DNA from: Sinotaia quadrata | Taxonomy: Eukaryota > Mollusca > Gastropoda > Architaenioglossa > Viviparidae | NCBI GenBank assembly: GCA_028829895.1 | Contig: CM054180.1 | Location: 95,168,135-95,232,134, forward strand | Reading direction: 5' to 3' | DNA length: 64,000 nucleotides | Notes under the pieces: generated by a model | The model's input: the letters and a program-made list of their open reading frames with translations, nothing else | Told to the model about the DNA's origin: nothing | Database searches by the model: none | In this document: in pieces, positions 33,501 to 45,137 of the stretch | Layout: each line of letters opens with the position of its first letter | Position numbering within the stretch: position 1 is the stretch's first letter | Program-made: the position numbers and the translations under genes

Positions 33501-36500
33501 GCTTAATCATAGCCCTAACTATATTCATTATCTAATCATTGCATAGCTATATTCATTATCAAATCAGTGCCATAAATATAATCATTACTTAATTATGGCC
33601 ATAATTATATTCATTATTTAATCATGGCCATAACTATATTCATTACTTAATTATGGCCATTACTATATTCATTTTTTAATGATTGCCATAACTCTATTCA
33701 TTACTTATTCACAGCCCTAACTAAATTCATTATCATTGTTCGTACGTCTGTACACGTCTTACACGCAGGTTGTTGTCAATCTTTCGACTTGAAGTGGCAT
33801 TAATGAACACATCCTAGGTCTGTTTATAGACTTAATCCTAGACCTAATTCTTGACCTAATTCAATACATGTATGACATCAACATTATTTCTTACGTACGT
33901 TTTATGGTCGATCTGCATTCTATCAAACAATCTATATTCTATCACAATCGATCTGCATTCTATCAGTCAATCAATCTGCATTCTATCAGTCAATCAATCT
34001 GCATTCTATCAGTCAATCCATCTGCATCCACTTTAAACTTTAAAAACTGAGCAAAGTGTTTCTTAAAATGATTTCAGCCTGGAGGATCTATATGAAAAGT
34101 AACTTTTGACGATTGTGTCTTATATTTTATTTCGAGTTTACCTTTGCAAAGTTAATATCTATTTTATAGATTAACTTATATAATTGATCTAATGACCCAT
34201 TACAGTAATTAAATATGTCATTGTGGGTAAACGTGTCTTTGTGGGTGCATGTATCTGTAGATGTTCATATTCAACATTCCTCTTGCAGCTTAATTATGTA
34301 TACAAAAATGAAATGATGTGATGTGATTGGTCCCAAAGCAGATATGCAGTTTGTCCACAGTCAACTAAGTCACACCTATAGAGAGGTGCAATCAATTGTA
34401 TAGGAAGAGAAGAAATAGAATAACAAACTAATGACTTTTAATATATAACAGAAGAAGAGATGACTCACTGACTGCATTAACAAAGACAAAAGAATCTTAT
34501 AGCTGACACAATAGAAATATACAGTGTCTGTATGATATATCCTTCTTTAACAAATATTATAATTGGCATAATATATATACAGTGTCTCTATGATATATAC
34601 TACTTTTAGCCAATGTTACAGTTGACAGTTTGCTTTCTTAAGTGAGAATTGGTTGAAGAAAGTGTGTGTCTTTAGGATATTAATAAATTTGCTATATGTC
34701 TATTGGGAGGATGATTCTAGAACATCTTTAGTCTTGCAGAGTACATCTTCAGAATTGCTCATTGAGGATTAGTGACTGGCTGATTGGTTTAGTATGAAGA
34801 TGGTAGATCAACTAATATTGTAGCTCAGATCAGCAGTAGTAACATGTAACCTTCATGCAGAACTGGTCCAAACAAGAATCAAATTTCTGTGTTCACTTAT
34901 GCAGGAAGTGTTAATAGTACAAAACAACCCCCGCTGCAAAAAGCTGTTCAATATGTAGAGTCCCAATTTCTTTCTTTAAAGTTCTTCTATATCTGTATAC
35001 TTGAGTCATTACTATATTGTTTCTGTCTAGAAAGAGTTATAATGACACCATTCCTTGTAATAGCTGGCTTCTTTCTTGTCCTGTGCTCTACGATTGTTAT
35101 CATGACTAGTAAAAAAGTATTTTTATTATTATAAAATTTTACCATGCTGGGTACTTAGCATCAATAATTCTGAGCTCAGTGTTACTATGACTAGTTATAA
35201 ATATAATTCTTATCATATGATTTAATCATGCTGGGTAATTAGCATTAATAATTGTGAACTAAGTGTTATTATGACTAGTTATAAATATAATTCTTACCAT
35301 ATAATTTTATCATGAAGGACTCTTAGCATCAATAACTGTGAACTGAGTGTTATCATGACTAGTAAAAAATATTTTTATTATTATAAAAATGTATCACCCT
35401 GGGTACTTAGCATCAATAATTGTGAACTCGGTGTTATTATGACTAATAATAAATATAATTCTTATCATATATTTTTCACTTTAGAGTCGTGTGCAAAATG
35501 CTCTCTATGTTCTATGTCAGATCTATTCTTCCAATGTGTCATTAGTTTTCCACAAATTCCTATTATTATTTTTTTTTACTGGGATTATGGTTGGTGTTCT
35601 TCATATTATTGGCGAATAATGAAAATTTAAGCTACTTTCAAATATAAATTCTAATATTATCTCCTTATCTTATGTATGAATTGATGTCTAAAAGTTACAT
35701 TTATCTCAGTTGATACCCATAATATCATAAGTTTGTTTCATGGTACCATAAAGGGTGCTAAGCAACCCAGATAGACCGCCATTGGAAGACCCGGCTGCAG
35801 CTCGCACGTTGTTTCACATAGCCGAGACACTACACACGCCGGACGGCTACTTGACTAGGCAGGAATTCGGGGAGATCTTTGAGGACTTTGATACCAACGG
35901 TAAGTCCGTGTTGGCACTGTGTAATGTCTCAGTCAACAGTTAATAGTGTACAAGTCCGTGTCGGCAATGAGTAATGCCTCAGTCAACAGTTAATAGTGTA
36001 CAAGTCCGTGTGGGCAATGAGTAATGCCTCAGTCAACAGTTAATAGTGTACAAGTCCGTGTGGGCAATGAGTAATGCCTCATTCAACAGAGTTCTGAAAA
36101 GAGCACAAGGTCGTATGCATAATTTCGTAGTTAACGATTTTCCTTTCTTTCAGAACTCAATTGTAGATCAGAGATGTATCTGTATTCCTGGCGAATGAAA
36201 CCTCGAAATACACAATTACCTGCATTCTCACGCACCACATATACACACACATACACACATGCATATACACATGCACACAAACATATACACATACACACAA
36301 CACAAACATATATACACAAATATACCTGAAGCAGTTCGTGAAAGACAGGTATTAGATTTTTATATTATTTTCAACAAAAAAATAATAAAGACTCTAAATG
36401 TCTGTATTTACCAAAAATCAGCAGACGACATTGATATGAGTTAGATATAACTAGATGGTGATACAACAGCTAGATATGTGCCATAGAATCGTTAGGTGAC

Positions 36501-37133
36501 GTGTTTTCAGTGAAAAAATATTTGTGGCATAATTATCCGTAATTCCTTATTTTTACATGAGGTAATATTTACCGAAATCCGATTGTTACTCCACACTACA
36601 TAAACTTGACGCTATTTTAATATAATTAGAAATGAAGTTTTCTGACGTCTACCACAGAGTACGTGTGTAGTTTGTAGTGAGTCGTGGAAACAATCAAACA
36701 GCATACTATAGACTATAGAGTATAGACCTAATGAGGAGCTGATTCGTTTCTTGCTTCGCTAGCTTATTCACATGACTCAGAGTTATGAATTTGTAAATAT
36801 CACAATGCTACATTGTACACATTTATTTTTGCGTTATTAATTTACGTAAATATTTAAGTATAGTGTTTAGTATTTCACTTCATGAGTTTGACAGTAAAGA
36901 TTTCATTGCACAAATCTAATTTATAGCCTAAATACAATAATCGTACAACTTCATTCAAAACCGATAAAACAAAGGCATTTTAAGGTCATTAGACAGAGTA
37001 CTCTATCCATAAGTAATTCATAGTTAATGTACTGTTTCTATTGAACATTATTAATAGAATGGTGGTATTACATTTAATAATAAGTCAAATCAAAATTGGT
37101 TTATATGTAGTAACGTACACACACATGCACGCG

Positions 37134-37178
<45 letters not shown>

Positions 37179-37861
37179 AACCCCCCCCCCCCCAGACACA
37201 CACACACGCATCGAGATATTCCATGTATTTTAAATACGGTAAAATTAAAAACAATTTTCTGACTCAAGAAGATGTTTTTTTCAGGCTATTGATTTAACAT
37301 TTTTGCTTAGTTACATTTCAAATTAATTATTTCATTTCAATTCATCATTTCCGTTCGTTTCCACCATGAAACAGATGATGGCAACGTGACACATGCAGAG
37401 TTCTTGACCGAATGGCGGAGACTGGAACTTGGTGATGCCATGTCCGCCATTGTTCTTTTCAATCGCACAGATACAGATGGCGACGGAATCATCACCAGTA
37501 TTCCTGACTTGGACAGAGTGTTTGTCTTATTCGATCTAGACGGTTAGTATCATCATTCACCACCATGACTTGGACAGAGTGTTTGTCTATTTCGATCTAG
37601 ACAGTCAGGATTTGACACTGTTATAATATCTGTGAAATATTTTCTGTAGGAGTGTAAATTTCAATGTACAATTTGCATTATATGACAGAATACTGCATCC
37701 GTGTGTATGATTATTTAAAACTTTCTAATGTCTAGTAATTTAAAAACGACCACATTGCAAACATCTTATTGTCTTTTCCATTTCAAAATTTTTTTTCTTA
37801 AGGCAATAATAAAGTGTCGGAACCAGAATTCGTCATCGTCTGGACAAGTCTGTCGACTTAA
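30566..37861 (+). CDS. Secreted four-EF-hand protein, gene 2 (140 aa)
   Basis: Coding exons 30566-30615, 35754-35899, 37375-37542 and 37803-37861 (423 nt in frame; donors GTAAGT, GTAAGT, GTTAGT). Exon 1 starts with ATG directly after a TTTTTAG acceptor, so a 5' UTR exon probably lies upstream. It encodes MAPIAIFLGLFGGCFLG, a short signal peptide. Loop 1 (43-54, LHTPDGYLTRQE) lacks the first Asp. Loop 2 (63-74, DTNDDGNVTHAE) is canonical. Loop 3 (98-110, DTDGDGIITSIPD) has one extra residue and Ile where genes 3 and 4 have Asp. Loop 4 (119-130) is DLDGNNKVSEPE. The frame stops at TAA 37859-37861, and AATAAA lies near 38165. Intron 1 is enlarged by a 2.3-kb insertion and a 39-bp tandem repeat. 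It is close in sequence to genes 3 and 4, including introns. An extracellular Ca2+-binding role is inferred. Confidence 0.85.
30654..32996. mobile_element. TG...CA-ended 2.3-kb insertion in intron 1 of EF-hand gene 2
   Basis: Genes 3 and 4 have continuous sequence here (CCTAATGGAACT then TATTTTAAC, near 45,222 and 59,934). In gene 2 the same site is split by 2,343 bp that begins TGTGGTGAAAGG and ends CACGCTACA, flanked by GGAAC (30,649-30,653) and GGTAC (32,997-33,001), an imperfect 5-bp target duplication. TGT...ACA ends with a 5-bp duplication are typical of LTR retrotransposons. No coding domain was recognised inside, so a long solo LTR or a non-autonomous element is most likely. It contains a roughly 98-bp tandem duplication (about 30,675-30,872) and several short direct repeats. 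Confidence 0.55.
33003..33370. repeat. 39-bp tandem expansion, 9-10 copies, private to unit 2
   Basis: TATTTTAACAATTGTTATAG recurs every 39 bp. Genes 3 and 4 carry the same sequence once (45,227; 59,945). It begins immediately after the 2.3-kb insertion. Because 39 is divisible by 3 it creates a false 143-codon open frame. Confidence 0.95.
33420..35480. repeat. Intron 1 repeats of gene 2
   Basis: About 29-bp ATAACTATATTCATTATCTA repeats (33,480-33,730), 23-bp TCTGCATTCTATCAGTCAAT repeats (33,910-34,030), and 80-90-bp repeats with ATCATGCTGGGTAATTAGCA (35,085-35,480). Copies are present in smaller numbers in units 3 and 4. Confidence 0.85.
35900..36090. repeat. 50-bp repeat starting at the exon 2 donor of gene 2
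   Basis: GTCCGTGTGGGCAATGAGTA units follow the donor GGTAAGTCCGTG directly; about 3.5 copies. Gene 4 has a comparable array (62,036-62,225) and gene 3 only about 1.3 copies (47,535-47,600). Confidence 0.9.
37125..37210. repeat. (CA)n and (C)n tract in intron 2 of gene 2
   Basis: CA repeats followed by a C14 run. Corresponding CA tracts occur at 49,272-49,345 and 63,255-63,312. Confidence 0.9.
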
Positions 37862-39299
37862 AGCAGCATTCCGCCGCCAGTCTGAATTACAAATAGCGAC
37901 CTCTGGTGCCACTCTTTGAGGACAGAGCAGCGTTTAGAAATTTAACTCTAGTCTAAATCCTAATAGTTTGACTCAGACTATGAAATTAAACTAACTGTTA
38001 TTAAATATATTATTATATTGAATTACTTTATTTTAAGAACATAACAACGGTATATGTTAAGTTTCGCTTATAGAAGTTAATGTCTGTCATTTGTACATAT
38101 TATCAGTTTTAAACTGGTGTTTCATTTTGAATGTTTATATCAGTGAATCGAAAAGTCTTAGGAAAATAAAGTTATTTAATCATAAAGAAGTATTTTATAT
38201 AATAGTATAATTCAGTGTCATATTTAAATTTAAATGATAAATGTGTACTTGTGTGAGGAGTTATTTTGTTTGTTATACTTAGTGATATTTGCAGATGTAA
38301 AAGAGTTGTGTTGTTATGGGTGTTGTCAAACAACGAGGTGTAGAATAAAACGTATTCAAACTTCAGGTTTTCAATTCACATTTGCAGAGTGCCCTCAGTT
38401 TTTTGCTTTGGTTATAAACTTTTCCCTGGGGCATATTAGATGTTCCTTGTAGTATATTTCTATTCATGTTATTCTTTCATTATGGATCTGTTTCCAGAGA
38501 GTGATAATTGAGAGACAGATAAAACAGTGTGTCTGTGTGCCTGTGTGTGTGTGTGTGTGTGTGTTTAGTGTATGAGAGAAAGAGTGAAAAACTGTTAGTC
38601 TCTGTGCGTTTGCGTATGAGCTGAATGAGTGAGAGAAAGAGATGTGGATTTGAACTAATTAATACCATCTGATCTTTGTTGATTTCGCGCTCATTTCCTT
38701 GCATACATTATCTGGTTTGTGTCAGCAAAGCGGCACCACCGACCGTCGAGCAGACGAGAAAATCAAAACACTGATACTGAGATGTAATTGAATACTTGAC
38801 CTCTTAATTTCAACCTGTTATAAATACGCTAACGGACAGTATTGTAAAGACGTATTAAACAGTAAAATTAAACATTATGTTTGACACATTAGGTATATAA
38901 GTACTTTTCAGAAGTAAATTAATAGAAAGATTTATATTTAAAACACATTCTCAGACTGACAAAATCTTTATTTCAATCCACAGTTTTTGAAAAGTATGTT
39001 TGACGCCAACACCACTTAGTTAATGGTTACGATTATTATTAATTAATTAATCTTCCATAATTAATTACAAGTGATGAGAATCTTAATTTATGTTTGTCAC
39101 ATGTACGGTTATATTTATTGACCCTGTTGTTGTATCAGACTACAAATTATCAATATTAAATTGTTATATCACGTCCAACACTATCGACAGCCGGACTTAT
39201 CCTTCCGCTAATATGCCAGATATTCGGGATTTTATTGACATACCAAAAGATAAATCAGCTGATGTGTCTGAACTGGCGAAAGTTATCCTTCCCCTTTGA

Positions 39300-40850
39300 T
39301 TAATTACAATTTAATTATGTTAATATTTCTGGCTCCACCCCCATCCAGCTCCTCTCAGTCACTCTAACAAATTAACCAAAATGTTGGGTTAGGATAATAA
39401 AACAAATTAACCAAAATGTTGGGTTAGGATAATAAAACAAATTAACTAAAATGTTGGGTTAGGATAATAAAACAAATTTTAATAGAGACAATAATTAAGG
39501 CTTGTGGTGACAGTAAGAGATGACTCTTACAATTCCTGTCATAACCCGTTAGCTACATGCTAACATATGCTTTACAAAACCTCATGAAAATATTTATAAA
39601 TGAACCAATAAAATTTCCATTTCTTCAATCACATAAATTCAATAGGTACGTGTCCAACATGTGGTTTACATTAAGCACCCATCTAATAATTATCTCAATT
39701 TACACTTAACTCTACTGGCTTCAAATGGCTTCACGGTACATAAACATAACACACATCATTATTTCATGATCTCTACATAAAAGGTGAACTATTAGTACAT
39801 AAACATAACACACATCATTATTTCATGATCTCTACATAAAAGGTGAATTATTAGTACATAAACATAACACACATCATTATTTCATGATCTCTACATAAAA
39901 GGTGAATTATTAGTACATAAACATAGCACACATCATTATTTCATGATCTCTACATAAAAGGTGAATTATTAGTACATAAACATAGCACACATCATTATTT
40001 CATGATCTCTAAAAGGTGAACTATTAGTAGCATCACTCAATCCTTCTGGAAGAAAGAAATAATTGTTTGATTAATAAAACATCATTAACAAAATCACATG
40101 AATAATTTAATATTTATTTCCATCATAATATATAGAAATAATTCTGAGAAGTCAATATATTTACCACTCCTGTAAATTGTGCTCACCTTCTCAATGTATG
40201 CAAAAGGTCTACCCTTGTCCAATGGGTGCAGTGTGTATACAGACAAGGGCCTCATATGAATGTTCTCGAGGTCAGCTAGCCGATTTTTCTATGTCATGAT
40301 AGGGAACACAAGTGTCTAAATATGGGTATCTCGCATCCGGCTAACATCCCTCCATCTCATTGTTACCCTCACCCCTCGGTATATCATCTTATAGTCCTTC
40401 ACCTTTCAAATGACCCATATCTTTAATAGGTCATAAACACGGTATTGCATTACCAGTGTATAATGCTGCTAACGGTACTAAATTTACTAAAGAAAAATGA
40501 GAAATGTATTAGTTAATAAAACTTTAATTAAATGGCTACATTTACTACAGAAAAATGAGAAATGTATTAGTTAATAACACTTTAATTAAATGGCTACATT
40601 TACTACAGAAAAATGAGAAATGTATTAGTTAATAAAACTTTAATTAAATGGCTACATTTACTACAGAAAAATGAGAAATGCATTAGTTAATAAAATCTTT
40701 AATTTAAATGGCTTAATTTGCCTAGACCTCCTCGGACACCCACAAAGCAAGAGCTTATTTAGGTTAAATACGTGCTCGGAAATTATGCAAGCATCAAAAA
40801 TAACTTACAATTAGAATATGCAAAGCTTCATTCGAAGAATTCATTCGACT
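39300..40850. repeat. Three minisatellites downstream of the gypsy fragment
   Basis: Non-coding sequence holding a roughly 36-bp repeat (ATGTTGGGTTAGGATAATAA core, 3 copies, 39,360-39,475), a roughly 59-bp repeat (core ACACATCATTATTTCATGAT, 5 copies, 39,735-40,020) and a roughly 58-bp repeat (core AAAAATGAGAAATGTATTAG, 4 copies, 40,475-40,690). They lie where the 3' part of a minus-strand gypsy element would be expected, so they may be degenerate element sequence. No LTR boundary was found. Confidence 0.7.
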
Positions 40851-42432
40851 ATGACTCATGTAGTCCGCTACCACATTTGAGCCCCCTTGATGTAATAAAC
40901 GTTTGCATCATACTGCATTCAGCACAAGGACTAGTGAATCAATAAGTTATTGGTATATTTGTCCTGACCTAACAATGCTAATGGTTGATGATTGCACTCT
41001 ATCACAAACGATCTCCTGTACAGGTAGCTCTCAAACTTCTTAATCACACACACAATAGCAAGACATTCCTTCTTTCTAGTGGAGTACACTTTCTCAGCTT
41101 TTAAAAGTATGTGACTGGCGTATGTGACTGGCGTTTGTGACTGGCGTATGTGACTGGCGTATGTGACTGGCGTTTGTGACTGGCGTATGTGACTGGCGTA
41201 TGTGACAAGGTGTTTCACGTCGTCATGCTCTTGGAACAGTACTGCTCCTATCACTGGCATTGGTTCATAGCAGAAATGGTTTTGACAAGTCAGGTAACTT
41301 GACTACTAAGTTTGATGTCAGTTGTACTTTGAGTGGGTCAAATGCCCTTTGAAGGGCTTCAGTCCACAATACTTTAGTAGGCATGGTTTTCTGGGTAAGG
41401 TCAGTCAACAGATTAGCGATCACACTGAAATTGAGCACGAATTTGCGATAATAATTCGTGAGTCCTAAGAAACTTCTAACCTGAGTTTTGTTTGGGGTTT
41501 CACTGTTCCTCTCAACTGTTCAAACTTTGCTTCGCTTGGTGACATTGATTCTTGACTTAATCTATGTCCCAAAAAGTCTAAAGAGAAATGTGCGATCTCG
41601 CATTTAGTCGGATGGGGAGTAAGATTTGTTTCCTTCAAACTTGCAAGCACATCTCTTAACAACACCAAATGTCCGACCCATGTTTTGGTGCTTAAAATTA
41701 AACCATCCATGAAGTTTTCGACACCACGACCACATAGTTGTTCTAGAAATGCTCACATCATGTTAGAGAATATGATCGGCACATTTGACACTCCAAATGG
41801 CACTACCTTCCAGGTGTAGTTCCCGATCGATGTGGCGAAAGCTAATATGTGGCAGTCTGATTCCTGTACCTTTATTTGCAAAAACCACGTGATAAATCTA
41901 TTCTAAAAAAAATATCAGGAAGTAGTAAGTTTGGTAAAGATGTTCGGGGTCTGGAAAAGTTCGATATTTAACTCGGTCACCTGATTGAGTTTGTGATAAT
42001 CAACACAAAACAGGAACATATTGCCATGCTTCTTGATAAGTACAATCAGTGAACTATATGCTCTGTCTGTTTTCTCAATGATGTCAAGTTCTAGCATTGT
42101 CTCTAATTCTTTCTGGATGTCGTCGACCCTAGCGTGAGGCAGTGGGTATGGTTTTAATCATATTAGTTTGTCATCGATTAATTTCAAAGAAAATTCAGTC
42201 AGGTCTGTCAACCCTGGTTTGTTATTTAACGTCGACATGAAATTCTGTAATAACTCACTCATCTCTCTCTTTTGTCCGTCTGTCAGAGCGTTGTTTATTT
42301 TCACGTCTCTGGTCATCTTGTCCGTCTGTAGTGGACAGCTCAGTATGGTGCCGGCCCCTCTAGCAATTTTTCTTGTTCCTCTATAATCACTGTTACAACC
42401 GCTAAGTTTGTCGGTGTTTGGCCATCCTTGTG
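40850..42432 (-). pseudogene. Degenerate Ty3/gypsy-type pol fragment (RT and RNase H)
   Basis: On the minus strand the order is that of a gypsy pol: a pre-RT segment (KINNALTDGQKREMSELLQN), then KPYPLPHA, the RT fingers region (LELDIIEKTDRAYSSLIVLI and FCVDYHKLNQVTE, about 42,100-41,960), the active-site region at 41,713-41,702, the RT connection (FLGHRL, about 41,590), RNase H (KECLAIVCVIKKFESYLY; CNHQPLALL, about 41,080-40,960) and the end-of-RNase-H motif NVVADYMS near 40,870. A TGA at 42158-42160 replaces the usual codon before KPYP, the YxDD box reads FMDG, and further stops and shifts break the frame. No integrase or gag was recognised. The right edge joins unit 3 abruptly at about 42,432. 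This is an inactive relic. Confidence 0.85.
41113..41207. repeat. 15-bp tandem repeat inside the RNase H relic
   Basis: GTATGTGACTGGCGT/GTTTGTGACTGGCGT repeated about six times, in frame with the minus-strand RNase H sequence, adding SHIRQSQTPVTYA-type repeats to its translation. Confidence 0.9.
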
Positions 42433-42689
42433 GTCCATAACTTAAAAGTTGATTCCTTAAAAGTCTCAATCCATGAAAACAGTTTTTAGGGTGTAGTTAT
42501 AAAATGGAATACGGATTAAAGACACGTCATCAAGTGATCTTGTCACGTTGTCTATGCTCGTGTTAAGAGCTAGTATAGATTACAAAGACTATTAATGTTT
42601 CCTGACAGAAGTGTGAGTTTTTGTCTAATTTAATTTTATTTCGTTATCTATAGCAAATGTATTCATCCAGATTTGACCTATTATTATTC

Positions 42690-42800
42690 TTTTGAGAATT
42701 TGAAAAAAGTTTTGAGAATTTGAAAAGTGTTTTGAGAATTTGAAAAGAGTTTTGAGAATTTGAAAAGTATTTTGGGAATTTGAAAAAAGTTTTGAGAATT
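42690..42800. repeat. About 21-bp TTTTGAGAATTTGAAAA repeat, 5-6 copies
   Basis: Units 2 and 4 have only 2-3 copies at the same position (28,245-28,300; 57,520-57,570), so this array grew in unit 3. Confidence 0.9.
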
Positions 42801-44039
42801 CATCAGGCTAGGTTTCTTTCCGTATCACGGTTTAAAACTTATTCAGGAGTGACTCAGTATGTGTTGGGGGTGGTCTGATGTAAGACCAAGCATGTCAATT
42901 CTGGCTCTGGTAGTTCTTAAGCTGATAATGAGGTAAATGACTATAGAACACGATACCAACATTCATTGTGGAATTCACCTGCTCATCATTAAGTTTATGT
43001 GTATTGATATAAATATGTACATTTAATTTTATATAGCAAATATTTGTTTGAAATTGTATCTAAGTATCGCAAAGTAGACTAAATGAATTTCTTGATAATG
43101 ACAAAGATTTTTAATGAAAGTAGATATTATTTTGTACAGATACTAAATTAGATAAAAATAATTCAAATTCTTCTTTGATTAAAATGATTAATTGCTCTAA
43201 GAAGAATTTGAATTATTTCATCTAATTTTTAAAAAAGTGAGGTTATTTTCCCAATTGCAAGAACAAATTTTAATAAAACCATCGCTGGTGCTTTCCACTT
43301 TTCTTTATCAGTAACCCGACTACACGCACATTCAAGATAGTCTTAGTTCAAGTTGTGTTTTTTATCATTACAAAGCTTAAAGGAAGAGCCATCTGAAGCC
43401 GTGTACACCATGGATAGATTACAATATGTTAATTCGGATAACGTCTGTCAGAACCTTTGTACTATATGTCAGTTTACCAGTACCTGTCCATCTGATTAAT
43501 ATTTCCAGAGACCGACTAACTCAACTCGGAAGCAGAACTAGTTAGGAGGCAATGACACATATCAGGTTAGTGACTTTTTCACACACATTTCAACTTTTAT
43601 TTTGTGTTTCTAGTTTGGTTTGGTTTGTTATTATTTTCTGCTCGTTCAGCTTTTGCAGTTTGATTTTTTTCACTCTTTGTATTGTGATGTTTTTTTAAAT
43701 CACATGTTTATGGAATAAGGTCTTTCAATAATTTAAATTTAAAAAATAAATGAGTTACGTCTTCGTTGTTTTGAGACTATTCCAGACTTAGAGTTGTAGT
43801 CTTTGGGCGATTTATGTGCAGGAGTGGTTTGTGTGGTGTTGTTCAAGGAGTGGTTTATGTGGTGTTGTTCAAGGAGCTGTAGTATAGATTTAGCGGTGTA
43901 AAATGCTACACAGAGTACAATGTGGTGTCTGACAGATTTAACTTTGTAGTAAAGGGTGGTTTAGGATAGGTAGATGTCAAATGTTAAATTATATATAAAG
44001 GTGTTGTATTACAAATTTATCATTGCAATATGTTACTCT

Positions 44040-45000
44040 GTAGTAAAACGTTTGTGTATTGCAGATTTAGCGTTAAATATGTTACTCGGTAGTAAAACGT
44101 TTGTGTATTGCAGATTTAGCGTTAAATATGTTACTCGGTAGTAAAACGTTTGTGTATTGCAGTTTAGCGTTAAATATGTTACTCGGTAGTTTGGGTGTTG
44201 CAGATTTAGCGTGGTAAAATGTTACAGCTGTATTAGTGATTTATGACACGTTATTGAAAGGTGATATAAGACAGGTTTATGCATTATACAGTTTTAATGG
44301 TTTCTTCTGTAACTGTGACGTAATAACATGAAAACGAACCAAGAAATATCTTCGTTTTGGTGCCACGTGGTTGGGTCAGTTTGGGCCGAATTACGACATT
44401 CTTCAAATTGAATATTAAGAATTTTTTTGTTGTTTTAAAGAAAAATTCTGTTCAGCTTCATATGTAAATCCCATCCCAATACATCTCATTTTAAAATGGT
44501 ACTATATAGTGCATGCATAAATGTTTTGGAGAAATTGAAATGAAATGTTGAATTGTTGAATTAATTAAAAGTTGAATTTAATAAACAAATCTTTTTCAAT
44601 GACGGCAATGAATCTCTTAGTGTGTGTTGTTGTTGCTGCTGCAGTTGCTGTTGTTTTTACTTGGCTCTTTCTTACGAAAACAAAAACAAGTGCCTGGGAA
44701 GTACCTGGGAATTAGTTTAGTTCTCACCTTAAGTAAACAAAAACATCAAGAACCGGGGAAATACCTAGGAACTATTTTAGTCCTTACCTTAAGTAAACAA
44801 AAACAAGAGCCGGTGAAATACCTAGGAACTATTTTAGTCCTTACCTTAAGTAAACAAAAACAAGAGCCGGGGAAATACCTAGGAACTATTTTAGTCCTTA
44901 CCTTAAGTAAACAAAAACAAGAGCCGGGGAAATACCTGGAAACTGTTTTAGTCCTCACTTTAAGTAAACAAAGCACGCAATGTTGTTTTAGTTTACAAAT
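44040..45000. repeat. 49-bp and 57-60-bp minisatellites upstream of gene 3
   Basis: GTTTGTGTATTGCAGATTTA repeats (44,047-44,215) and GGAACTATTTTAGTCCTTAC repeats (44,700-44,960, step 57-60). The second array is in multiples of three and yields false frames reading KYLGTILVLTLSKQKQEPG. Homologues: 58,735-58,920 and 59,400-59,690. Confidence 0.9.
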
Positions 45001-45137
45001 AAATAATTAAAGTTTGTTCGAATTATTTTGTTTTATTCTTTATTGTAAAGCTTCTATATTATATATTTACTACTTGTGGAACATAAATATAAAATCATTA
45101 AAAAATAAAGAAAGAAATTATGTTGATTTGTTTTTAG

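Larger units (their letters stand above)
25390..39090 (+). repeat. Segmental duplication unit 2 (contains EF-hand gene 2)
   Basis: From the GGACAAAGTAGT minisatellite (25,560) to about 39,090 the sequence aligns by eye with units 3 and 4 in introns, exons, UTRs and flanks. The upstream part (25.4-28.0 kb) is shared only with unit 4; in unit 3 it is missing and replaced by the gypsy fragment. The 2.3-kb insertion and the 39-bp tandem expansion are private to this unit. Confidence 0.8.

Noticed and set aside
35755..35943. Reading frame starting at GTG in exon 2 as a separate small gene
   Set aside because: There is an AG acceptor immediately before it and a GTAAGT donor inside it; it is an internal exon and GTG is not its start.
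39090..39299. 69-codon frame with SRTYPSANMPDIRDFIDIPK
   Set aside because: No recognised domain, no upstream signal, lies at the junction of unit 2 and the gypsy-derived spacer; left uncalled.
44624..45010. Repeated KYLGTILVLTLSKQKQEPG frame upstream of gene 3, with relatives at 30,179 and 59,295
   Set aside because: 57-bp repeats keep frames open; unit 2 and unit 4 homologues have different repeat lengths and shifted frames, so there is no conserved protein.
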